Part shown: positions 1 to 10,061 of the stretch, in pieces
Layout: every line of letters begins with the position of its first letter
Numbering within the stretch: position 1 is the first letter of the stretch
Assembly: GCA_027943335.1 (NCBI GenBank)
Contig: BSBK01002075.1
Location: 4,973,001 to 5,037,000 of the forward strand
DNA length: 64,000 nucleotides
Origin: Chamaecyparis obtusa
Lineage: Eukaryota; Streptophyta; Pinopsida; Cupressales; Cupressaceae
Direction: 5' to 3'
Made by a program: the position numbers and the translations under genes
Notes under the pieces: generated by a model
What the model was told of the DNA's origin: nothing
Database searches by the model: none
What the model saw: only the letters and a program-made list of their open reading frames with translations

Positions 1-726
1 CACGGTACTTGTGCACATTATCATGTTGTCTTTACAGTGACTGTCCTCATTCAAGTGGAAATTACACAAGGGACAGTCACTGTGAGATGTCCTCATTTGT
101 GACAAGGACAGTCACACATGAGGACATCTCACAGTGACTGTCCCTTGTGTAATTGCCACTTGAATGTATTGCTATTCAACCACATTTATGGGCCCGTTTG
201 GACCGCGGCACATAGTAGCATCTACAGAGAAGAATATCCTAGGTGTAACAAGTTGTAAGAATATACCAACAGTTCTAAGAAGTTCCCTAGCACATAGTAG
301 CATCTACAGAGAAGAATATACAACATGAGGGCAGCCACTGTAAAGACAACATGATAATGTACACTCATTGTATGTGTACATTATCATGTTGTCTTTACAG
401 TGACTGTCCTCATTCAAGTGGAAATTACACAAGGGACAGTCACTATGAGATGTCCTCATTTGTGACAAGGACAGTCACACATGAGGACATCTCACAGTGA
501 CTGTCCCTTGTGTAATTGCCACTTGAATGTATTTCTATTCAACCACATTTATGGGCCCGTTTGGACCGCGGCACATAGTAGCATCTACAGAGAAGAATAT
601 CCCAGGTGTAACAAGTTGTAAGAATATACCAACAGTTCTAAGAAGTTCCCTAGCACATAGTAGCATCTACAGAGAAGAATATGGGTCAACGAGGTTGACT
701 TCAAAGCCATGCAATCTAATGGTAAT
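1..726. repeat. Tandem pair of 363-bp units, each with a long palindrome
   Basis: Positions 1-363 and 364-726 are near-identical direct repeats. Each contains a long hairpin: 48-96 pairs with 118-166 (49-bp stem, one mismatch, 21-nt spacer), and the second copy is at 411-529. Each unit also carries the motif GTGTACATTATCATGTTGTC, an inverted copy of it, and the shorter direct repeat CACATAGTAGCATCTACAGA. These families recur across the CACTA element. Confidence 0.85.
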
Positions 727-2579
727 AGTAATATCATAATTTGACATACTATCAGAAATACTTCCTAAATAGACTATTCAATCTTATAAGAGATGGATTC
801 ATGAGAACTATTATTTATGAAATATGAGTCAATGACTTTAATTAAAAAAATTACACAATCTAATTCTTGTAAAAATATCAAAATTTGACACATTGAAAAT
901 ACCTTCCAAAAGTATCGTTAATTGATTAATATGAATCACTACTCATGAAATATAATTTTATAAACCTAATCTAAAAACTACACAATAAAAATCTTAATAG
1001 CAATATTGTAAGAAACTATTCCCAAAAGCAAGCCTAATAAAATTTGATGAAAATAATTTTTGTTTCACTCAACTTTGACATTCACAACTTCCTCTTTTAT
1101 TATAATAAGAAAAAAAATGTCTTTTTAGATATACCTCATGAACCATACTCGAATAATCTATCATTTTTCTTCTCAAAAACATATTTGCAGAGCCTGCTTC
1201 TTTTACTTGTTTGTACTTTTATCTCTCTGATGGAAAGGGTTCCTTCAGGACACATTTTTCCAAGTTCACTGCTTGAGATATTTGAGGAGGGTTCCCCTGC
1301 TTGAGTATCCATCCAACCCATATTCGAGTAGTTCTACAATTGCACAGTCTAAATTAATAATACTGACAATTGAATGACGAATGATGATACATAGAATTGA
1401 TATAAACTAATCCTAAAAACACTAAAACATTATTAATATATTTATATTTCATAAATAAAATTGATATAAAAGATTTGGAAAGATACATTAAAAAATAGAA
1501 AAACAGTAATTTATAATAGAAGGAAACTTAAATTGCTATTTAAAAAAAAAACAAGTCTTAAATCTTATCATTTTGTTTCATTATCATCCATAAGTACACA
1601 CCTCTAGCATAATAATTATATTTTACCACCCATAAAATGAAAAAAAGATTTTCACAAGAGAAATTGAAGCTAGATTATAAAAATGAACCATCTTATTGGA
1701 AACTGGAACTGTTATCATACCCAAAAGGACTACAAAATTTCACCTTATCATACCCAGATTGTTGCTTTGCCTGGCGGAGGGAAATTTGATCAGTAAAATT
1801 GACACAGAGTATGTTGTCTCCATTGTCATGCTGGATAACAAAACACCAACTTTAATGGGCATGTACTGTCCCTTGTGTAATTGCCACTTGAATGCATTGC
1901 TATTTGATGTAGGGGCATCCCTAATGCAAGCCAAAGACACCATGATTGAAGGAAGTTGCCATGAAGCCAAGGAGTCAAATCCTATCAATTGGAACATAAG
2001 ATTTTCACCTTGGAGCTTTGAAGGATTGACTGGTGAAAGGTCCTTTTGATTGACAAATCAGAGTCTTTTTGAATGACAAATCAGAGTCTTTTTGAATGAC
2101 AATAAATTAGAATAGGAGTTTTAGATGTTTTCTTGGTTTGTAATAAATATTAAGGATTGATTTTATCTCCTTATAAACATCCACTTGTTGGACACAAGAC
2201 CCCTTGGTGACTTATAAACCTTGGGCATCTTTTGAGTCCTTGGATGAAATGAGCATAGTAAGTGTTTATTAGGTGTCTTTTAGATGTTGTTAAGAAGTTT
2301 GAAGGTCCAAAATAACTTTAATAAGGTTCCTAAAGTTTCACAACACATTTTTAACCTTCTCGGCAAAGTTGTTTGCAAAGTTGTAATGCAACTTTAAAAG
2401 TTGCTTAGCAAAGTTGACATTTGTTGGATAAACTGTTCTAACCACCTAGATGGTTGAACCAATGTTTGGAGAGCCTATTTTAGGCTTCAAATGGTCGAAG
2501 ACAGACAGAGAACCAGTATTGTAATCATTTTGCTTTCATAAAAAATAAAAATAACCCTGTTTTAGTGCATTTCTGGTGA
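727..2579. other. AT-rich interval, no recognisable gene
   Basis: The stretch is AT-rich with many homopolymer runs. Open frames of 60-117 codons exist on both strands (for example 1696-2049) but none shows a known motif, a splice-consistent neighbour or a coding-like composition. Positions 1866-1900 contain a scrap of the palindromic repeat family (TGTCCCTTGTGTAATTGCCA), so this interval probably belongs to the surrounding element. Positions 2041-2100 contain a short direct repeat (AAATCAGAGTCTTTTTGAAT). Confidence 0.4.
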
Positions 2580-2855
2580 AAAATGAACTCTGTACGGCTG
2601 TACGGATGGTGGTTGGATGATAAAATTTGCCTGGAAGTTGTAATAGTGACATCTGATGCTTTGGAAGTTGGTTTGATTGATTCTCTTTGTTTTATATCTA
2701 AGTTATTTCAAATTTTCTGTGCATTGTTTACAAACCCTCATTTTCAGGGTTTGACTGATGTAAAGACCTTAACTCACGTTTCAACCATTGGAATTCCTTC
2801 TTCCTTGGTGGAATGAGAGTTAAGGATGTATATTTGTATATTCTAAAAGCCCTGA
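2580..2855 (+). repeat. Diverged dispersed repeat, inverted relative to 5160-5430
   Basis: Shared words in the same order, including a GTACGGAT near the start, TATATC followed by AAGTTATT, and CAAACCCTCATTTT followed by GGGTTT, link this interval to the reverse complement of 5160-5430. The similarity is low, so these are old copies. The layout resembles untranslated LTR or gag-leader sequence, but I see no LTR ends. Confidence 0.4.
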
Positions 2856-2879
2856 CTACTCTGCATCACTATTGAACCA

Positions 2880-3793
2880 CATTAATGCTTTTTTCCTTCA
2901 ACAAATGAGGACAGTCACTGTAAAGACAACATGATAATGTACACTCACTGTAAGGATAGTCACAAATGAGGAAATCTCAGAGTGATTATCCCTTGTGTAA
3001 TTGCCGCTTGAATACATTGCTATTGAACCACATTAATGCTTTTTTCCTTCAAGTGGAAATTACACAAGGGACAGTCACTATGAGATGTCCTCATTTGTGA
3101 CAAGGACAGTCACACACGAGGACATCTCACAGTGACTATCCCTTGTGTAATTTCCACTTGAATGTATTGCTATTCAACCACATTTATGGGCCTGTTTGGA
3201 CCATGGCACACAATAGCATCTACAGAGAAGAATATCCCAGGTGTAACAAGTTGTAAGAATATACCAACAGTTCTAAGAAGTTCCCTAGCACATAGTAGCA
3301 TCTACAGAGAAGAATATACAACATGAGGGCAGCCACTGTAAAGACAACATGATAATGTACACTCATTGTATGTGTACATTATCATGTTGTCTTTACAAGG
3401 ATAGTCATTTGTGACAAGGATAGTCACACATGAGGACATCTCACAGTGATCGATTGTCCCTTGTGTAATTGCCACTTGAATGTATTGCTATTGAACCACA
3501 TTAATGCTTTTCTTCTTCAACAAATGAGGACAGTCACTCTAAAGACAACATGATAATGTACACTCACTGTAAGGACAGTCACAAATGAGGACATCTCACA
3601 GTGACTGTCCCTTGTGTGATTGCCACTTGAATGTATTGCTATTCAGCCGCATTAATGCTTTTCTTCTTCAACAAATGAGGATAGTCACTCTAAAGACAAC
3701 ATGATAATGTACACGGGCTGTAAGTGTACATTATCATGTTGTCTTTACAGTGACTGTCCTCCTTCAAGTGGAAATTACACAAGGGATTTGTGT
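2880..3793. repeat. Palindromic subterminal repeat array (left block 2)
   Basis: At least three partial units contain the hairpin arm GGGACAGTCACTGTGAGATG and its reverse complement, the motif ACATTATCATGTTGTCTTTA in both orientations, and the linker CACATTAATGC. The clearest hairpin spans about 3048-3163. The array is the counterpart of those at 14.8-16.4 and 18.4-21.0 kb. Confidence 0.8.
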
Positions 3794-3900
3794 TTTCATT
3801 TGTGTTTTCAACAGCGCCGTAACCCTCCGCGAAATCACATCGGGATATAAGGGCAAAACAAACAAGAACGTTGTCATTTGTATTTTCAACAGCGCCGAGA
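3794..3900 (-). repeat. 78-bp tandem repeat unit, inverted copy
   Basis: One full and two partial copies of the unit containing TTTTCAACAGCGCC, CCTCCGCGAAATCACATC and GGGATATAAGGGCAAA. It is the reverse complement of the units at 15595-15800, 21300-21470 and 21717-21952, as expected for opposite subterminal regions of one inverted-repeat element. Confidence 0.75.
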
Positions 3901-3974
3901 GAGATAAACAAACTTAAAACTCAGACTTAAGAAAGATGAAGGCAATGCTTCAAAAGGCCGATGCCCTAAATACG

Positions 3975-4379
3975 GGAAAACACAATACCACCATTAAACG
4001 ATGCCCTAGTCACCGTATCAATGCTGCCAACTCCGTACCAGTATGCTAACTGCTCACTTTCATCCTGTGATAAAGGTAACTTCATTAATCATACTTGAAA
4101 TGGCAGCATACGAACTAAAGCTGATGAACATTTATAAACTAAAAGTTTAAAACTACAGATTACAAATGTAGTAGTTTCATACGAAAAGAACTTGATGTCT
4201 AAAATTTACCATCAGAAGTATCCAAAGGAATACCACAGTACTGTTGAACTTGGAGAATCGGAGATGATCTACACAGCAAGGTTCAACAGCTGTAAGGACT
4301 GTTACACCATCTTTAGCATTTGAATACATTTTCTCCTTGGCTTCTGGTGGATCCTCAAAGACCCCCAATGACGTTTTCC
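3975..4379 (-). pseudogene. Unidentified gene fragment, possibly captured exons
   Basis: I do not recognise this gene. Two exon-like blocks are seen on the minus strand. The first, about 4379-4210, is preceded by TTGTAG and followed by GTAAAT, and stays open with a protein-like composition (it includes GVFEDPPEAKEKMYSNAKDG). The second starts at about 4064 after TCACAG and reads DESEQLAYWYGVGSIDTVTR before a stop near 3970. Near its 3' end, exon one looks more protein-like in a second frame, which suggests an old frameshift. The fragment lies inside the CACTA element, where capture of host gene pieces is common, but the host gene is unknown and the exon limits are inferred. Confidence 0.35.
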
Positions 4380-5159
4380 CTACAATTATCAATTGTTTGT
4401 CAGTATGAGATATTAATAAATAAACATTAATCACAATATTAGGCAAACAATGTTCTTGATGTCTGAATCTAAATCACAGAAAGCTCTAATAAAGCAGTTC
4501 TCAGTTTCACATTAAACTAAGTTTCAATTTCAAATGGTTATAATAATTTTTGCAAGTTATAAGTAGCTGGTTACAGTATATGACATAAAAAGAAAAAAAA
4601 TCATTTCTATTCTTTTCTTCTTTTTCTCTTTCAACGAAGCTTTTGCACCACGCAAATGCATACCAAGAATTTCTTAGGAGGTTTCAAGACCATTGCATAC
4701 CAAACTTCTTCTCTGTAGATGCTACTGTGTGTCGTGGTCCAAATGGGTCCAAATAGACCTAGTGACTCTAGTAGGTCTCCAAAACCTGTTTTGCAGCAAT
4801 AACTCTTCAATTTGACAAAGGACCTTATGAACTTATATGTTTTTTGAGTACCCTTTTTGATGTTCTAACAATCCTCCAACTCCCAGACCTTGACTCCACT
4901 CCAGCATATCAATGTCCTTATTGAGTCCGCAGACCTAATGCATGCCTTTGGGTGTGGGTTCCAAAACAAGGCATTGAAAATGGGTGCATGAAACCAAGAT
5001 CAGAGTTTGAAGATGTCCACCATGCTCTAAAGATCTAGATTCAACAAGGTTTGAGGTCCTTTACTTGCCGCTACCCTCTGATCTTGCATAATCCATCAAC
5101 TCCTAGTCAAGAACATTGAGATTCTTGACCTAGGGCTTGCTCTTGAAATTCTCTGGCTT
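4380..5159. other. Non-coding interval with one repeat scrap
   Basis: No gene is seen. Positions about 4704-4760 match the repeat word set TTCTTCTCTGTAGATGCTAC ... GTGGTCCAAATGGG also found at 14878-14920 and 15165-15280, in that same orientation, so this is part of the repeat family of the CACTA flanks. Confidence 0.4.
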
Positions 5160-5430
5160 AGTATCCTATTCCAAAGCTTTTAAAATATGAAAATAAACCC
5201 CCTTAACTTGCATTTTACAAAGAACAGAGGATATCCTATGGTTTATTTGCAAGTTAAGGCCATTTGAATGCAATAACCCAAAAAATGAGGGTTTGACAGA
5301 ACAACAGATAAGAAAAAGGAATAACTTTGATATAAGGTGTCTTGAATCTACCAAATAAACTCTCAAAGCATAAGATATAAATACTCTAACTTCCACACTG
5401 GTCTGCCCTCCCTTTCACATCCGTACACTG
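5160..5430 (-). repeat. Diverged inverted partner of 2580-2855
   Basis: The reverse complement shares an ordered set of words with 2580-2855, as described there. No open frame in it shows a known motif. Confidence 0.4.
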
Positions 5431-5438
5431 TACAGTGC

Positions 5439-5680
5439 TTGAAGGAAATGCACAAAAAAGGCTCTGAAATAGTGGCTCTATCTGACAGAGAGTCCATGCT
5501 AGGCTTCATGACTAACCTAGAGCACATTCCTTGTTATGGAGGAAGTTTGAATGGTGAAGAACTTATGGAATGGATAGAGGACCTAGATAACCATTTTGAC
5601 TACAAGTATCTTATTAATAACCATTTTGACTACAAGTATCTTATGGATAGAGGACCTTGATAACCATTTTGACTCATTTA
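5439..5680 (+). pseudogene. Ty3/gypsy gag scrap
   Basis: The plus-strand frame includes LNGEELMEWIEDLDNHFDY, which matches the start of the retrotransposon gag domain of plant gypsy elements (a folded region usually reading F-x-G-x-E-x-x-x-W-x-x-x-x-E/D-x-x-F). The copy then breaks up in a local triplication of a roughly 30-bp block containing ATAACCATTTTGACT (5588-5675). Nothing else of the gypsy element follows, so it is a truncated insertion or a captured piece inside the CACTA element. Confidence 0.5.
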
Positions 5681-6026
5681 GTATCTTATTGAGCTTCACT
5701 TTGTTTCGAGAATATAGTTTAATATTCTCTACTAAACAGGGCCAACCACGTGAAGGTGGAAGCTCATTTGGCCCCACCCCCCTCCCCCTAACATCACTCT
5801 ACATTCCCCGTTAACATCTAACATTCATTCATTCTTTCAATTATTAATAAAATGTAACATTCAATCAATATCACATGATAACATTCATTAACACATTAGA
5901 TTCGTTAACACACAACATTCATCAATATGAAAATAAACACATAATTCATGAACATTCATTAGCACATAATTAAATTCATTGAGACATAGAATTCAGTCAT
6001 TATCAATTAAGGTATTTAGATGACAA
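5681..6026. other. Non-coding 3' flank of the SET-transposase gene
   Basis: It contains a C-rich tract (5773-5792) and then an AT-rich stretch with a loosely repeated AACATTCAT word (5819-5995). No gene is seen. A polyadenylation site for the minus-strand gene just to the right is expected here but cannot be placed. Confidence 0.45.
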
Positions 6027-9000
6027 TCATTTCTTTTTTCTCTTTCTAATTTTTTTTTCTATGTAAGCTCTAAGAGGAGCATCAGTGTTATCATCAATAC
6101 CCCCCTCATCAGTTGTTTTGTTCTTTGTTCTTGATGATCTCAAATTCCTATGCTGCTGCAAAGGGGGGTCCTCTACAATAACAAATAAAAGAGTTAAATT
6201 TAAAATATTTAATTATAATTGTTACAAGTATTTAATTATTTTAAAGAACATAACTGTGGCGCTCTTTAATTACCTGATCTGGCCACATCATTTTGTCTAG
6301 ACTCAACCTCAACATGCTCATGAGCACCGACCCCTCGATCCTCTACAGTTGCTATACAAAATGTTACATTAATCCAAACACCAATTGTAATTACATATAA
6401 AAATTTTAATAGAAAATGTATACCTCCACCACTAGGATGCACATCATGCGAACCTTCATTATGCATAGATTGTGTAGAAGGATTGTCAGGCTGCATTCCA
6501 ATATCCTACACATTGTTATCATTGCTTTCTTAAAATAGATATACTCACTTTATATTAGAACTTAACATCAAATAGACTAATTGGTAAAGTATTCAATTTG
6601 AAATAAATTTCATTTAGCTTATTTACCTGTGGCTCAGATGCATCGTTATTTGAACCTTGCACACTGATTTCAGCTCGTAGCCGTTCAGCCACGGCTCTAT
6701 AGCCTTGTTGGAAGCCAATTCTCTTGTCCTCTTCTGTGAGGCATCTATTGAACTCTGACCCCTACATTTTTTCTTGGTATGGTGAATTTTACTTGCATTA
6801 TTTGATCAAAAAAAATTTCCTTGCAATATATAAAAAAATTGATACAAGTTTTCATTTACTAATACTTACAACTCGTGCTTGAAGTTTGGAAAAACCACCA
6901 GAGCCGAGCTTGTGTGTCCCGTGCTTTTCTAATCTTGCCTTTGTTGCCTTTGATGTGTCAGGCAATCTATGAAAATTTTGAAATATGTTAGAGACCAGTA
7001 TAGGAAAAATTTAGAGGTTAATTAGTACATAATTACATTCTCAAAAGTATCACATACCTTTCTCTACTCTCTACTGGCGTAATTCCTTTTTTCATGTCGG
7101 CTTTATACTTTCCATCCGAAATCAAACCCTGCCACTCAGCCTCAAGAACACAGGGCGGACGCTCGTGCCTTGGGTTAACCTCTAAATATTTCCTGTACTG
7201 GTCCCTAATATACTTCAAACATAAACCAGCTCTTTCAAGGAGCTTGTTTCTCTCGAATGCACGAGGTCCAAAAAGCTGGGTCATACTATGTACAAGATCA
7301 TCCTTCAACTTTTTATCTCGGTTATTCCACCTTTTAAGTAAAAAAAAACATGTTAGACTCATAAATGAAGAGAAGCTACCTTTAATATAGTTCAAGAAAT
7401 TGATGAAAAGGAAAACTATTCTAGCAATGATATGAAATCAAAATAGTGGTTTGGGGTTTTAGTTAGGATATGATGTTCCACCATGTACGTATGGTGGGCC
7501 CGAATATCCGCAAACACTCGTCACCAAGTTTTCGCCAAAAAATATCATTCCCTACAAAATAATCATGGGATCATTAGTCGATGAAGAGTGATCAAAAACT
7601 AAATTACTATTATATCACTATAGAATAATAATAACTTTAAAGTACCTGGAAGTTTGGATACTTTTAAGGGAACGCCTTCATTGTCACTGATGATCAATAC
7701 GCAATCCTTCACCGTTCCCGTACTAGGAACATGGGAACATCCAGGAAATGATGTTGCATCGGGACTTGTTGCATCTCCTATTGCAAAAAATGAAAACCAT
7801 TATCAAATGCCTCCAAGAAATAATACTTCAAGGGAAATAAATTGGTGCAGAGCACCCATGGCACAAACACAATCAAGGGATCTACATCGTAAACACATAA
7901 CACTTAAACACATAACAAAAGAGAGAAAAAGAGGGATTTGTGTACCAGTAGATGGTGCAACAGTTGGTGCATTTAGGCTGTGTGTTGTTGACATGGTAGT
8001 CAGCAAGACATTTGTGGCTGTCCTGGATGGAGGCGGCGTTGTCATATCATCATGGAAAGGAGCTGAAGAATAAAATTGTTAGAGCATGCATAAATATAGA
8101 ACGCGTGGACTAGCATGGACAAGATTGTTAGAGCATTAAAAAAAAAGATTGTTCGAGCATGTATTGTCAATGATTATGATCATTCCTATATATATTCAGT
8201 GGAAAACACAAGTGGAGAATGGAACATGTGATCTACCTGAACCACTTGCAATACCGGCCTCATCATGGGAATGGGGTTCAAAATTACGCAAATAACTCTG
8301 TAAAGACAATGCATCCATATTTTAATTAATGTCATAAAAGAGCATAACATAAAAACCATTATTGAACTCTTGTAATAATTAAAAATTTCATTAATACTTA
8401 CTTTAAAGTTTTCAAAAGTGTGCAACAACTCAGCTGCCCTGTCTTTTATTTCCTGAGTCTAAGGATGTATGGATACCAAACGTAGAAGTTCTTTCCCAAT
8501 TTTCTTTAGCATCTTTTTAATGGAACCGATCGGGTCATCGGTCTCTGCTAAATCAATAAAAAAATGGTCCACAAGGGGGGACTCCTGAGGGACTGCAGGT
8601 TGCTTTCCCTCTCTCCGACCACCGGCCCTCTGTGACAACAATAGTATTAGTATTATCAAAATTACTCCAAAACAATGAAGAAAATAACATTAAAAAAAAT
8701 AACATTTTGCTTCTATCTAGTTTGCACAATTACAATGAGTTTTACCTGCTCATGTGTAGATGAGCTAGGAATATCATCACCATCACCTTCGGGCGGTTGC
8801 TCCATATTGTGCCCCTGTGTCAAAGATCAAGTATAAAAATGTTAGCCAAAAATTTAATAACTAAATGGTATGTTGGAGTCATTGATTAGAAGTTGGTTTA
8901 ATAGTATGTACCACCCCCATGATAGTAGCCTCGTTTGTATCTATGCGGTTCAAATTGTAATCAATAAGCAGCTCTTCCCCTGCACGTATTGATTTTATCG

Positions 9001-9755
9001 CACAGATGAATACACGATTTCCCTCGCGCGCCTCAAATATGCAATTGGGTTGCTTTATAGTTGACCCAGGTCGTGTACTATTTATAAAACCCGCAATATT
9101 CCCTATTGCTTTTGGCCTTCCATCAATGTATATAGCTACACTTTTACTTTGATTATTGTCTTGCTGTTGTATATAATTTGCCGAGAGTGCATACCTACGC
9201 ATACTTTTTTTATATTGAACAATATGCATCCAACTTTTGTAATCGTAACATGGTCCAACATACTCCATCAATTCAGAAACTTTGTTGTAAGACACCTTTA
9301 TGCCATCCATAGAAAATAGGCCCAAACCATGTAATGATGATGGTGCTATGCGATATATCCTCTCATTAACACAAAAATCAGTGTTTATTGGAGGAAGTTC
9401 CTTGGGTACCCAATGTTTCTGTAGATGTTGGTACCTCAAGGGCACCTCGATGTCGCCTTTCATCTCATCATCATAAGAACATGACCCCCCTTGAGCAAGG
9501 AAAAATTTCATGTGTTTATTGAATTTCCTTCTAGTCCTTTGACCTCTAGTTAATCTCCCTATTCTAGATAAACTGCATGTCTCACTTTCCTCTTCTATTC
9601 CTATATTTCCCTCACTCGAGGAAGACACTTCTGACAAATACCTATTTGCTGGTACCTGCAAATGGGAGAGATCTTAGAAGACATCAATCTTACTATTGAT
9701 AAGTGTATTAAATAGACTTTCTATAAGGTGTATTGACTTATACCTGTCGATCCAT
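6027..9755 (-). CDS. SET-domain / Transposase_24 (TNPA-like) fusion protein of a CACTA element, one in-frame TAG
   Basis: I can splice 14 minus-strand exons, all GT-AG, into 748 codons including the stop: 9755-9744, 9655-8912, 8814-8746, 8629-8402, 8297-8237, 8062-7946, 7777-7646, 7551-7482, 7330-7058, 6966-6870, 6761-6627, 6505-6424, 6351-6274, 6172-6027. All phases agree. The ATG at 9755 is chosen because a TGA lies in frame just upstream. Residues 103-240 form a SET domain: SSLHGLGLFS (GxG cofactor motif, G114/G116), EYVG, GNIAGFIN (N190, F194-N196) and GEELLIDYN (D236-Y237), the expected order for SAM-dependent lysine methyltransferases. Residues about 470-645 match Transposase_24 (Ptta/En-Spm): YRKYLEVNPRHERPP, AEWQGLI, KATKARLEKHGTHKLGSGGF. 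The C-terminus is basic (KKIRKRKKK). The TAG at 8461-8459 sits where CAG would keep the frame. Substrate and activity are unknown. If the intron after exon 2 is retained, a SET-only protein ending at 8879 results. Confidence 0.75.
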
Positions 9756-10008
9756 GAGACTGTGCGGGATGCTCTTGAAAGGGGTTCAATTTCCTGCAAA
9801 TGTAATTCAATTATCGTGAGCATAATCACATCATAATCATAATCACATCCATCATAAGCATCACATAAAAATTAAAAACATTAAAACGTACACATTATAA
9901 CACTTATAGCTTTTAAATAGATAATGAATAAACTATGTAACCATTTAAGACAAATATATTTCTATCAAGAAATGAATATTAAATACATTAAGGATTGATG
10001 GCATACCT
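9756..10008 (-). promoter_or_regulatory. Short inter-gene region with a splice-linked leader exon
   Basis: The transposase stop (10011-10009) is followed 3-4 bases later by a donor-like AAAG|GTATGC. An acceptor TTGCAG lies at 9794, opening a leader (9793-9744) that carries the fusion gene's ATG. This would let one transcript yield both proteins by alternative splicing, as is known for the maize En/Spm tnpA and tnpD products. That parallel is inference; a separate promoter here is not excluded. Confidence 0.4.
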
Positions 10009-10030
10009 TTAAATTTCATCATCATCATCC

Positions 10031-10061
<31 letters not shown>

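Noticed and set aside
928..945. CACTACTCATG as a possible left CACTA end
   Set aside because: No similarity to the right terminus after CACTA and no subterminal repeats next to it.
1696..2049. 117-codon plus-strand frame
   Set aside because: It overlaps a scrap of the palindromic repeat and has an antisense frame of similar length; no known motif, so treated as chance.
5439..5660. Small host gene of 73 codons
   Set aside because: Its only recognisable part is a gypsy gag phrase and the rest is a local triplication.
5790..5800. CACTCTAC as a possible left CACTA end
   Set aside because: It does not match the right end CACTAATACATTTGGGG beyond the first bases and has no GCGACGG motifs after it.
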